Origin: an uncultured Bacilli bacterium
Lineage (GTDB): Bacteria > Bacillota_I > Bacilli_A > RF39 > UBA660
Length of the DNA: 16,881 nt
Assembly: GCA_944372275.1 (NCBI GenBank)
Contig: CALVYO010000019.1
Coordinates: 1-16,881, forward strand
Direction of reading: 5' to 3'
The notes under the pieces are model-generated. The model had not been told where the DNA came from, made no database searches, and saw nothing but the letters and a program-made list of their open reading frames with translations. Position numbers and translations under genes: made by a program. Within the stretch, counting starts at the first letter, position 1; each line of letters starts with the position of its first letter. Of this stretch, positions 5,518 through 13,355 are shown in pieces.

Positions 5518-6679
5518 CATCCGATCCGGAAAGCTGGCGCCACCCCATACGAGATAAAAGCAGAATCGATACTCCAAACACTTGAAGGATTCACAAAGTA
5601 GAAAGAATAACTATAGTTAGAGTAAGCCGCGCGCAACCACCAATAATTTGAATTTCCTTGATAAGTTTTTACTGCTCCTGAATAGGAATCTGTAGTTACT
5701 CCATTATTTTTATAATAATCTAATTGTCTTGTTTCAGCTTCAGCACTATCATAATTTATAGTACCACTTGTACCTTCTTTTCCCCATACTTCTTTTGTTG
5801 AAAGTAAGTACAATTTATCGGTTGATGCAAAATTTGATAAATCCCCACTTCCGTGACTTGAAACTGTATACGTATCAATTATAACATTTTGTAAATCACT
5901 TGGCAATGCATTATATATATCTGTGTTTACAAAACTATACATTTCACTAGCTGGCCATCCACCTTTATTAGTATCTGTAGAATTCATATTATGTGTTGTT
6001 ATAATATCAACAAACTCAACTACAAATCCACACGCTGTTTGACTAAATCCTTCGGTTGAACATTCGGTAGGCGTTGAATTATTGGCAATTCTTACTGTAT
6101 ATGTTCCTGCATAAGTACCTGTTAATGTTACTTCTTTAGTATCTCCTACATTATAAACACTAGCATTGCCATTTTTAATGTTTTCTACTATCGTTGACCA
6201 CGAATCATTTGCAAATGAAGGTTCTGGTTTTTCTAAATCTCCTTCTACCATTTTATTATCTTGTAATGAATAAATTATTCCATTACTTTCTACTTTTAGC
6301 CAAGTTAATTTATTAGTATACTCTATTTCTATAATATCCGCATTACCTAAATTAACCATTTTTTTAACATCGTCTTCGGTCATCCCATTTTTACATATTG
6401 CTGTATAACTACTATTCATTTGTACTTTTATTTCTTCAGTTGCACAGTAATTATTTATTCCCCCTAATATCATATTTGCTTCTGATAATCCCGCACTTTT
6501 TCTTGCATCATCTATTACATCTAATATTATTGGCGTTGCTATTAAAGCAACAATTGCCAAAATGATAATTACTGCCAGTAATTCTATTAAAGTAAAGGCA
6601 TTATTTAGTAAATGCCCCCCCCCCCAGTTTTGCTATTTGTTAATTTTAAAGTTGAAATATTTAGTAAATTTTTTTTCAT
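5517..6679 (-). CDS. DGR target: type IV pilin-like protein with lectin-like variable C-terminus, phase OFF by a G11 tract
   Basis: The start ATG at 6679 follows an AGGAGG site. Its 18 codons MKKNLLNISTLKLTNSKT lead into 11 G (6625-6615), after which the frame stops within three codons (GGC ATT TAC TAA). One extra G, or two fewer, joins it to a clean frame ending at TGA 5519-5517, giving about 387 residues with 12 G. That product has a class III leader: A28|F29, FTLIELL with Glu at +5, a hydrophobic helix (29-48) and a pilin stalk (DDARKSAGLSEANM). A Cys-containing domain follows, then a DUF6273/C-type-lectin-like region (DKLYLLSTKEVWG...YWWLR) whose last 39 residues are VR. It is probably displayed on the surface as a pilus or pseudopilus adhesin. 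The downstream frame has no ATG near its start; the first possible codon is TTG 6560, which would lack the leader. Confidence 0.88.
5529..5636 (-). repeat. DGR variable repeat (VR) with IMH at its 3' end
   Basis: It encodes the last 39 residues of the pilin (from LR of WWLR to the stop). Compared with TR, 16 codons change the residue: mostly Asn to Tyr, Ser, Phe, Ile or Asp, plus Thr to Pro, Gly to Ser, two Asp (to Val and to Ala) and stop to Trp. The invariant frame LRAA...FY...SYGVAP is kept. The 3' block TATGGGGTGGCGCCAG differs from TR by C to G at 5538, as expected for IMH versus IMH*. VR is the recipient of mutagenised cDNA; only this copy is seen. Confidence 0.95.
6615..6625 (-). repeat. 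Poly-G tract (11 G) in the pilin leader: likely phase-variation site
   Basis: Eleven consecutive G on the coding strand in DNA that is otherwise overwhelmingly A/T, located 54 bases after the pilin start codon. The length places the start out of frame with the body of the gene. Such homopolymers change length by slipped-strand mispairing and act as ON/OFF switches for surface proteins in many bacteria. The read length itself may vary between cells or be miscounted. Confidence 0.8.
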
Positions 6680-6720
6680 TATAATTCCTCCTCATATTTA
6701 AAACTTACCTTGCTATATAT

Positions 6721-6726
6721 ATTGTA
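6721..6726 (-). promoter_or_regulatory. Extended -10 promoter of the pilin/DGR operon
   Basis: TGG precedes TACAAT (6726-6721) on the minus strand, an extended -10. The -35 position (TATTTA, 17 bases upstream) is weak. The start would be near 6714, about 35 bases before the pilin ATG. It lies just downstream of the DUF4956 stop, so the DGR operon has its own promoter. Confidence 0.55.
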
Positions 6727-6773
6727 CCATATTTTTTTTAAAATAAATATTTTTTTAATAAATCACAAAATAT

Positions 6774-7421
6774 TTAATCTATATTAATCATATGAATATC
6801 TTCTATGTAGTCATTATCTAACTCTAATATTTGATCAGCAAACTCTTTTCCAATAACTTCATAAGTTAATTCTACTTTATCTTTTTTAATAGATTCTGTT
6901 TTTAAAACACAATTTTTATTAGCAAATATCTTGGCTACTTCTAATGAATCTTTTTTACTAGTATTTACGACTAATAAATATTTTTCAGTTGGTTTAAATA
7001 CTTTAAAATAACTTATTAAATAAAATAAACCTAATAAAGCACAAGCAATTATTGTAATTAAATAAAGTCCTGCTCCTGACATAATACCTACAGCAATTGC
7101 CCAAAACATAAATATTGTATCAACTGGATCTTTTACTGCTGTTCTGAAACGAACGATAGATAAAGCACCAACCATACCTAATGATAACGCTAAATTAGAG
7201 TTAATTGTTCTAATTACTAAAGATGTTACCATTGCTAGTAATATAATTGATAGTACAAATGATTTAGTATAAGATACTCCAGTATAAGTTTTTTTATAAA
7301 TATAAGTTATAAATATTGCACATATAAAAGCAATAATAAGCGATAAAAATAAATCTCCCGTTGAAATTGTTCCTGTAAATTCTTCAACTACTCCTTTTTT
7401 AATTAAATCTAAAAATCCCAT
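6774..7421 (-). CDS. DUF4956 family membrane protein
   Basis: A 215-residue protein with four predicted membrane helices (about residues 22-42, 54-72, and two between 100 and 140). It has the family motif MVGALSIVRFRTAVKDPVDT (about residues 83-102) and a soluble C-terminal domain of roughly 75 residues. The function is unknown. DUF4956 genes commonly neighbour VTC polyphosphate polymerase and CotH genes, as here, so a role in the same surface or polyphosphate process is likely. The AAGGAG site overlaps the 3' end of the VTC gene, whose stop lies two bases upstream of the ATG, indicating translational coupling. Confidence 0.9.
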   Translation of the reverse strand: MGFLDLIKKGVVEEFTGTISTGDLFLSLIIAFICAIFITYIYKKTYTGVSYTKSFVLSIILLAMVTSLVIRTINSNLALSLGMVGALSIVRFRTAVKDPVDTIFMFWAIAVGIMSGAGLYLITIIACALLGLFYLISYFKVFKPTEKYLLVVNTSKKDSLEVAKIFANKNCVLKTESIKKDKVELTYEVIGKEFADQILELDNDYIEDIHMINID

Positions 7422-7423
7422 AA

Positions 7424-8092
7424 TTAAATCTCCTTCTTTTCAAAACATAACGCATATTTAGATACTGCTTGTCTTACGCTTGGTACATTCATAATCACCG
7501 AAGCAATATGTTTAGGTAACATTTCATTAAATTTAACTTCTAATACTATATCATCACCTAGTGTATCATAAGTTAGACAGTTATTAAATAAATCATAATT
7601 AAATTTACCTGATTTGATATTTGAATCAAAGGTAATTCGTGTATCAAATAATGGATAGGTATAAGCAACTCGGTTATAATCAACGATTACAGAAGGCTTT
7701 AATCCTTTAGTTTTAATGAAAGTTACAAATTCTTTTAGTAAATCATCAGATAAATCAATATCATCTAATTGATTATTAATTATTTTATTATATATATCTT
7801 TACTAATTTTTGTTTGTTCTTTATGTGTTAAATCTCTATCTTTATCTTTTCTTTCTAATCTAATAAATGAATCATCTAAATTATATATTCTAATGCGATA
7901 TTTTTTTCTTTTTTCTACCCCATCGACTTTTTCATAATAAGCACTATTATTGATATCATCAAAATATAAACTTCTAATAAAATAAGTATTATCAATAGAA
8001 TTTTCATCGATATCCATTATCAAAGCAAGTTGATTTTTTAACATTTCAGCATGAGCCTTATTGATTATGAATTTTAATTCATGTCTATACAT
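7424..8092 (-). CDS. VTC-domain polyphosphate polymerase family protein
   Basis: About 222 residues forming a VTC tunnel domain. YRHELKFII is at the N-terminus; then RSLYFDD and the basic patch KRKKYRIRIYN, IRLERKDK, VDYNRVAY and finally VLEVKFNE. These Lys/Arg and acidic strands line the tunnel that binds nucleotide and phosphate chains in VTC4. No SPX domain or membrane segment is present; the neighbouring DUF4956 protein could serve as anchor. ATG 8092 (MYRHELKF) is preferred because it begins at the conserved motif and overlaps the CotH stop by eight bases. An upstream in-frame start would add 13 residues outside the domain. Confidence 0.88.
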   Translation of the reverse strand: MYRHELKFIINKAHAEMLKNQLALIMDIDENSIDNTYFIRSLYFDDINNSAYYEKVDGVEKRKKYRIRIYNLDDSFIRLERKDKDRDLTHKEQTKISKDIYNKIINNQLDDIDLSDDLLKEFVTFIKTKGLKPSVIVDYNRVAYTYPLFDTRITFDSNIKSGKFNYDLFNNCLTYDTLGDDIVLEVKFNEMLPKHIASVIMNVPSVRQAVSKYALCFEKKEI

Positions 8093-10934
8093 CTTCAAAA
8101 TATTTTTCCATCTCCTTACTTGATAAACCAAAATACCACTTAATACTATTAAGCATATTACTTCTTCTTTTTTTGATATAATTTTCTAATTTATCTAATT
8201 CACTATACCAAGTAGACATCGTATAACCCCAGCGTTCTTGGTTACGAGGCATTTCTGGTTCGATTATTTTTTTTAGTTCATTAAATCTATTTAAAACATT
8301 ACTATCTGTCCAAACATTATTCATATTATAAGATAATCTTTCTAAAAATAGTTGTTTAAATTCTTTATTTTGTAATAGTCTAATTAATAATGTATTATCA
8401 TAACCATATTCACCCATACCAGCAGGATTAAGCATCCAGTTTAAGTAATTAAAACTATAGTTATAAAAAGCAAAGTCAAAATCATAAAAAATCATTTTTA
8501 TTTTACCATCATCTAATAAAGAATTATTAAAGTATCTTAAGTTAACGATATCATTATTAGTAGTATATAACTCTCCTATCCAAAAATCAATATAGTTTTC
8601 GATATCTAGCATTTCCTTTACTTTGTTGTAATTATTACTATTTGTCATATCGTTATTTTTAACAAAGTTTAATAATTTAGTATAAAAATCACGAGTACCA
8701 TATTTTACTTCGCCATCGATTCTTAATATATTAGAATAACTACCATCGACATTATAATTGTTTTCGATATAGTCTTCATCAACTTTTTCTCTTAAGTAAT
8801 ATATTCCCCAATATTTTCCATTAACATACAATATAACTGGTTTATAGGCTTGAACATCGACTGTACCGTAATCATCCATAATCGATGTTGCAAGTTCATC
8901 TCTTATCATCGAATATTGCCCATCTTGTGATCCACTTCTTATAACTAATGATTTGTAATTAGTGGCTTCTCTATTATCAAAGACTTTGTATTCTAGTGAT
9001 GAATCACCATATTTTGAGGAAAATTTTAAAGCAAAACTTTTTTTAGGTATATATCTTGTGCTTCCACCAAATAGTTTTAATCCACAATCAATTGTAAATG
9101 AACCATCGCTTTCAAATAATTCGGCGTGAGTTGGTAGAGTTAAAGATGAGCCACCAGCATTTAATACTCTATTAAAATCACTAGGATCCATTCCAAGTGA
9201 TAAAACAGGTAAAGTATGATTTTCATTAATGATATAAGAAGCAGTTACGATTTCACTAGTTTTTTTATTTTTTTCATAATTTATAATTCTAACAACTGTT
9301 GTTTTAGATAAAACAATAGGACTATCATATACTTTAGAGCTAGTCGTTGGTTCACTTCCATCTAAAGTATAATATATAGTCCCTGAACCAGTTATTTCTA
9401 CCGTTAATTTATCAATATCATTATATATACCTGGTTTGGTATCAAAAGTTGGTGTATATGCTATAGCACTAATGCCAGAGCCATTTGCTTTACCTGGTGT
9501 TGGTGTTTTAAAGTAATAATAGCCATTTTTATTTCTACCATAACTATATTCTTTTGGAACACTTGAAACAAATACTGAATCAATTAATTCACCATTTTTA
9601 TATAAATATAAACTTTCAGTCGGTGAGATTTTAAAATTAACGTGTTTATATTTACTATTACTATTATTTATATCACCAGATGCCATTAAGATATAATATT
9701 CGCCTGGCTTTAGTTCTTTATCTTCTAATTTATATAGATTAATATTATCGACATCAGTAGTTATTGTATAATCACTTAAGTTAATAATCTTATCACTATT
9801 ATTATATAATTCAATCCAATCATAATAATTACCGCCGTTTTGTGGTAGATAAGTATTGTTGCTTGTCATAACTTCATTTATTATTAAATCTTTAGGATTA
9901 CTACGATATTCTTTATTAAATGCTTCAATATCGTTATTATCGTATCCTGGAGTAATATTTATGCCTTCATAAAATGTTCCATTAGTTTTAATATAAGCAT
10001 AACCACCAGTTACATTGGTATAATCAACTTGTTCAACTATTTTATTATTTTTAGATAATATTATTGTCCCTGAATTTTTATTTAATTTAAAATCGGTATT
10101 GTTAACATTATCTAATTCAGTTGTATAAAATAAATATACCTCATTACTTTTTAATGTTACATCAGGTAATTTCCACGAAAATGGTTCACTAGTGTCATTA
10201 GATAAAAAATAATCTTTTAAATTTATTGTTTCATTACCAGTATTTTTAACTTCGATGTAAGATAAAAAATTACCATTTACATTAAAATTACCTTTATTAT
10301 TTGGTAAGAATTCATTTATTATTAAATAGTCTTCGGTAGTTTTTAATGATTCCAAATATTTATTTCTACCTTCAGTATTATTATCAAAACCAGGCGTTAT
10401 TTCAGATGTTTTTAACCAGTTACCTTCACTATCTCTTGCCATTGTTTTATTTTTATCTAAACTTTCCGTTCTAATTGAATCGACTACTTTGCCATTTGGC
10501 TTTTTTAAAGTAACTAATTCGCCCCCTTCTTTTTTTAATGCGAAGTTGGCGTATAATCCTTCATTGTTCGTTCCTGATAAATAAATTATTAAATATTCTT
10601 TACTTTTAATTGTCACATTGGGAAATATCCATTTTGATTTTCCTGATTCTTCATCACTTAATGTATAATTAGACAAATTAATGTCTTCACTAGACCCATT
10701 ATATAATTCAATCCAATCATAGATATTACCATTTATATCAGCATATGCCCCTTTATTTGAAGTCATTATTTCATTGATTACTAATTGATTAATATTTATT
10801 TCATCATCACTCAATGAACCAAATATATCATCTTTATTATTTATTAATATATCGATTAAAATTAATAAAATAGTTACAACAATTAATATTATAATTAATA
10901 AGGTATTATCTTTTAATTTATCTTTCTCGAACAT
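8085..10934 (-). CDS. Large cell-surface CotH-kinase protein with lamin-tail and chitobiase-like domains
   Basis: 949 residues. One N-terminal membrane helix (about 10-32) anchors the protein with its bulk outside the cell. Three lamin-tail domains follow, beginning near residues 50, 205 and 350, each with LVINE/LIINE and DWIELYN- or YIEVKN-type strands. Next comes a chitobiase/hexosaminidase C-terminal-like fold (GTIYYTLDGSEPT, about 515-530) and then a CotH kinase domain (about 575-930) with LREKVDEDYI and the acidic YDFDFAF motif expected to bind Mg-ATP. CotH proteins are atypical kinases that phosphorylate secreted proteins. ATG 10934 is chosen over GTG 10943 because AAGGTGG (10946-10940) is correctly spaced from it. 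First gene of the CotH-VTC-DUF4956 operon. Confidence 0.9.
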   Translation of the reverse strand: MFEKDKLKDNTLLIIILIVVTILLILIDILINNKDDIFGSLSDDEININQLVINEIMTSNKGAYADINGNIYDWIELYNGSSEDINLSNYTLSDEESGKSKWIFPNVTIKSKEYLIIYLSGTNNEGLYANFALKKEGGELVTLKKPNGKVVDSIRTESLDKNKTMARDSEGNWLKTSEITPGFDNNTEGRNKYLESLKTTEDYLIINEFLPNNKGNFNVNGNFLSYIEVKNTGNETINLKDYFLSNDTSEPFSWKLPDVTLKSNEVYLFYTTELDNVNNTDFKLNKNSGTIILSKNNKIVEQVDYTNVTGGYAYIKTNGTFYEGINITPGYDNNDIEAFNKEYRSNPKDLIINEVMTSNNTYLPQNGGNYYDWIELYNNSDKIINLSDYTITTDVDNINLYKLEDKELKPGEYYILMASGDINNSNSKYKHVNFKISPTESLYLYKNGELIDSVFVSSVPKEYSYGRNKNGYYYFKTPTPGKANGSGISAIAYTPTFDTKPGIYNDIDKLTVEITGSGTIYYTLDGSEPTTSSKVYDSPIVLSKTTVVRIINYEKNKKTSEIVTASYIINENHTLPVLSLGMDPSDFNRVLNAGGSSLTLPTHAELFESDGSFTIDCGLKLFGGSTRYIPKKSFALKFSSKYGDSSLEYKVFDNREATNYKSLVIRSGSQDGQYSMIRDELATSIMDDYGTVDVQAYKPVILYVNGKYWGIYYLREKVDEDYIENNYNVDGSYSNILRIDGEVKYGTRDFYTKLLNFVKNNDMTNSNNYNKVKEMLDIENYIDFWIGELYTTNNDIVNLRYFNNSLLDDGKIKMIFYDFDFAFYNYSFNYLNWMLNPAGMGEYGYDNTLLIRLLQNKEFKQLFLERLSYNMNNVWTDSNVLNRFNELKKIIEPEMPRNQERWGYTMSTWYSELDKLENYIKKRRSNMLNSIKWYFGLSSKEMEKYFEDV

Positions 10935-10952
10935 TGGAACCACCTTACATTA

Positions 10953-10981
10953 ATAATATCACATAAATAAATTTTCTACAA
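10953..10981 (-). promoter_or_regulatory. Promoter of the CotH-VTC-DUF4956 operon
   Basis: -35 TTGTAG (10981-10976), a 17-base spacer and -10 TATTAT (10958-10953). The start falls about 10-15 bases before the ribosome site of the CotH gene. It is divergent from the promoter at 10990-11018. Confidence 0.6.
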
Positions 10982-10989
10982 TATAGTAA

Positions 10990-11018
10990 TTGTCTATTTG
11001 TTATAAATTTGATATAAT
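10990..11018 (+). promoter_or_regulatory. Promoter of the lectin-like/NAGPA operon
   Basis: -35 TTGTCT (10990-10995), a 17-base spacer and consensus -10 TATAAT (11013-11018). The start is near 11025, about 20 bases before the ATG. The two divergent -35 regions are back to back, so one regulator could affect both operons. Confidence 0.7.
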
Positions 11019-11045
11019 TATGACATTGTATGAGGGAGTAAAAAT

Positions 11046-12350
11046 ATGATAAATGAAAAAAAACAAAAAATATTTAATTTAGTTAGTTTAAGTATAATTA
11101 TTTTTTTTGGTCTATTTTATTTAGGAAGGTTAATTTATTTTAAAATATTAAACGATAAAAAGATTGTCTACTCTGAATTATTAGCCGAACAAGTAAAGGA
11201 ACGAAAAATTAAATATGAAGCAATTCCTACTTTAATTAATGAGGATAATATTTATAGATTTGCGAATGATGCAAAAAATAATTATGTAAAGTTTATGGGA
11301 TATATTTGGCGAATTGTGAAAGTTAATGAAGATAATACGATTACTATGGTAACCGAAAATAATATAACTTCTCTTGCTTATTATAGCGATAATTTTGATG
11401 AATCTCAAATAATAAAATGGTTAAATGATAATTCGTTAGATAAAAATTATATGACTACTACTTATTCTTGTCTTGATAGTTTTAATTCTATCGATAATAT
11501 CAGTTGTCAAAAGACAAATAATTATGATGTTACATTATTAAGTGTTGAAGATTATACTAAAGCCGGAGCCACTAATAGTTATTTAAATAATGGTGAGTAT
11601 TTCTGGACAACTAATAATTATCAAGATGAATATTGGTATGTTTCTAATGAGGGAAAATTAGGTTTAAACGATAACACTGAAGTTTATGGAATTAGACCAG
11701 TTATAACTTTAAATAGCGATACTAAAGTTTTAAGTGGCAATGGAACTATCGATAATCCTTATGAAATAATCGAACATAAACCTCAAACTTTAAATGATAT
11801 TTATGTTGGGGAATACTTAACTTTAAATGATACTTTATGGCGTGTTGTTGCAAAAAATAATAATAATATTAAATTAGTAAGTGAAGAATATATAAAAGAT
11901 GAAAATGGTATTTTAGAAACATTTTATAGTAATTATAATAATGAAGCAGATATAGATTATGAAAATGGTTTATTATATTATTTAAATAATACTTACTATG
12001 ATAACTTTAAAGAAAAAGATTTAATTACTAAAGGTACTTTTTATACTGGTGGTATCGAAGATAATTATCAAACAATTTATGATTCTAGTATCGAAGCCTA
12101 TGTTGGATTATTATCGATTGCCGAACCATTTGTTTATGATTTTGGAAATGTTTTTACGCTTTCTAAAAATATTAATAATGATTTAGGTATTTTTGTAATC
12201 GATGAAAATAAAATGTTATTCGAAGATACTGTTGATTCACTGCATTATGTTCGACCATCTATTCATATTAAAAATAATATAAATATTAAAAGTGGTGATG
12301 GTACTTATTTATCGCCATATATTTTAGGAAGTGATAATAATGAAACTTAA
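11046..12350 (+). CDS. Membrane-anchored surface protein with two DUF6273/C-type-lectin-like repeats
   Basis: 434 residues with one N-terminal membrane helix (about 10-31) after a short basic tail. Two similar domains follow, about residues 75-235 and 248-430. Each starts with a WR(I/V)V strand (YIWRIVKVNEDNTITMV; LWRVVAKNNNNIKLV) and ends with a strand like YGIRPVITL or HYVRPSIHI followed by a GxGT-x-x-PY/SPY spacer. The layout matches the domain at the end of the DGR-diversified pilin (YWWLR...YGVAPAFRI), but no TR-like copy is associated with it. The ligand is unknown. The GAGGGAG site supports the ATG. It overlaps the downstream glycosidase by 11 bases. Confidence 0.75.
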   Translation: MINEKKQKIFNLVSLSIIIFFGLFYLGRLIYFKILNDKKIVYSELLAEQVKERKIKYEAIPTLINEDNIYRFANDAKNNYVKFMGYIWRIVKVNEDNTITMVTENNITSLAYYSDNFDESQIIKWLNDNSLDKNYMTTTYSCLDSFNSIDNISCQKTNNYDVTLLSVEDYTKAGATNSYLNNGEYFWTTNNYQDEYWYVSNEGKLGLNDNTEVYGIRPVITLNSDTKVLSGNGTIDNPYEIIEHKPQTLNDIYVGEYLTLNDTLWRVVAKNNNNIKLVSEEYIKDENGILETFYSNYNNEADIDYENGLLYYLNNTYYDNFKEKDLITKGTFYTGGIEDNYQTIYDSSIEAYVGLLSIAEPFVYDFGNVFTLSKNINNDLGIFVIDENKMLFEDTVDSLHYVRPSIHIKNNINIKSGDGTYLSPYILGSDNNET

Positions 12351-13335
12351 TAAATTAACTATAATATCTATTTGTTTAGATGTTTGTCTTGTTATATTTT
12401 TATTTGTTGTCTATGGTCCTTTTTCTAGTTTTAGAAATTGGTTTATAACAACTGCTTTGGCTACAGGAAATCATAAGTATTTTGCCAATATTTTATATTC
12501 AGATAATAGTATTATTAAAGCATTGCAAGATAATTTACTAGTCGAAGTAAACGAAGGAACAGATGCTTCAGAAATTATTTTTGATAATTCACCTAAAGAA
12601 AATTATGATTCAATATATGAGCAACAAATATTAGAAAGAGATGAAGATGCTTTATATAAATTAATTGAAATTGATGAAAAAGATTACAATGGATATTTAG
12701 TTGCAATTTATGATGCTTCAAGAATTGATTTAGTAAGTTCTTCTAGAATAAATTATGGCGGACAATTATTATCTACTTTAAGTAAGGAACAAGAAGCCAT
12801 CGTTGCTATTAATGCTAGTGGTTTTTCAATTAAAAATAAAGTTTTAATTCCTACAGGAACAGTCATCCAAGACGGTAAAGTAGTATCAGTTGGAGCACCG
12901 AACTACCACGGCGGTGGCTTAATTGGATTTAATAATGATAATGTTTTAGTTTTAACTACCGATAGTGCTGAAACAGCGATAAAAAATGGTATGCGTGATG
13001 CGATGACTTTTGGTCCATTTTTAATTGTCAATGGTAAATCAGCTCAAGTAAGTGGTAATGGTGGTTGGGGTTATGCTAATAGAACTGGAATTGCTCAACG
13101 AAAAGATGGTATCGTCTTATTTTTAGTTATCGATGGCCGGGGAGCAAATGGTAGTAATGGTATCTCGATTGCTGATATGATTTCTTTATTTGAAAAATAT
13201 GGGGCTTACAATGCAGCCAATTTAGATGGTGGTGGTTCTTCAGCCTTAACAATAAATGGTGAATTAATAAATAATCCAAGAGGCTTTGGTTATACTGGTG
13301 AAAGGTATTTACCAAATGCTTGGATAGTAAAATAA
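12340..13335 (+). CDS. Phosphodiester glycosidase (NAGPA/DUF2233) family protein, membrane anchored
   Basis: 331 residues. An N-terminal hydrophobic helix (about 7-29) serves as signal anchor and places the enzyme outside the membrane. The NAGPA domain covers about 110-331: YLVAIYDAS, AINASGF, GTVIQDGKVV, MTFGPFLIVNG, NRTGIAQ and the catalytic-core motif NLDGGGSSAL near the end. Family members remove N-acetylglucosamine from phosphodiester linkages, in bacteria often on cell-wall polymers or exopolysaccharide. The start is ATG 12340, six bases after AGGAAGTG. The GTG at 12331 is part of that ribosome site and is rejected. Translation is coupled to the lectin-like gene by overlap. Confidence 0.9.
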   Translation: MKLNKLTIISICLDVCLVIFLFVVYGPFSSFRNWFITTALATGNHKYFANILYSDNSIIKALQDNLLVEVNEGTDASEIIFDNSPKENYDSIYEQQILERDEDALYKLIEIDEKDYNGYLVAIYDASRIDLVSSSRINYGGQLLSTLSKEQEAIVAINASGFSIKNKVLIPTGTVIQDGKVVSVGAPNYHGGGLIGFNNDNVLVLTTDSAETAIKNGMRDAMTFGPFLIVNGKSAQVSGNGGWGYANRTGIAQRKDGIVLFLVIDGRGANGSNGISIADMISLFEKYGAYNAANLDGGGSSALTINGELINNPRGFGYTGERYLPNAWIVK

Positions 13336-13355
13336 ACAAGTCAGTTAACTTGTTT
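13334..13355. terminator. Shared bidirectional terminator between convergent genes
   Basis: AAACAAGT (13334-13341) pairs with ACTTGTTT (13348-13355) around a six-base loop, followed on the plus strand by TATTTTTTT and on the minus strand by ATTTTAC. It begins inside the NAGPA stop codon, and its loop and stem contain the stop and last codons of the serine hydrolase gene, so both genes end inside one hairpin. Confidence 0.75.

Noticed and set aside
4610..5636. The two repeats as remnants of a gene duplication or CRISPR-like repeats
   Set aside because: The mismatches are almost all at adenines of one copy and only one copy is in a protein-coding frame, which simple duplication would not give.
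6558..6560. TTG 6560 as the true start of the pilin gene
   Set aside because: It has no ribosome site, falls inside the hydrophobic helix and would remove the prepilin leader; ATG 6679 with AGGAGG and the leader motif lie just across the G tract.
6745..6775. AT-only inverted repeat after DUF4956 as a terminator
   Set aside because: The stem contains no G or C and overlaps the stop codon; in DNA this AT-rich it is expected by chance.
13127..13339. Minus-strand frame opposite the end of the NAGPA gene
   Set aside because: His/Leu-rich translation is the antisense of the conserved NLDGGGSS region.
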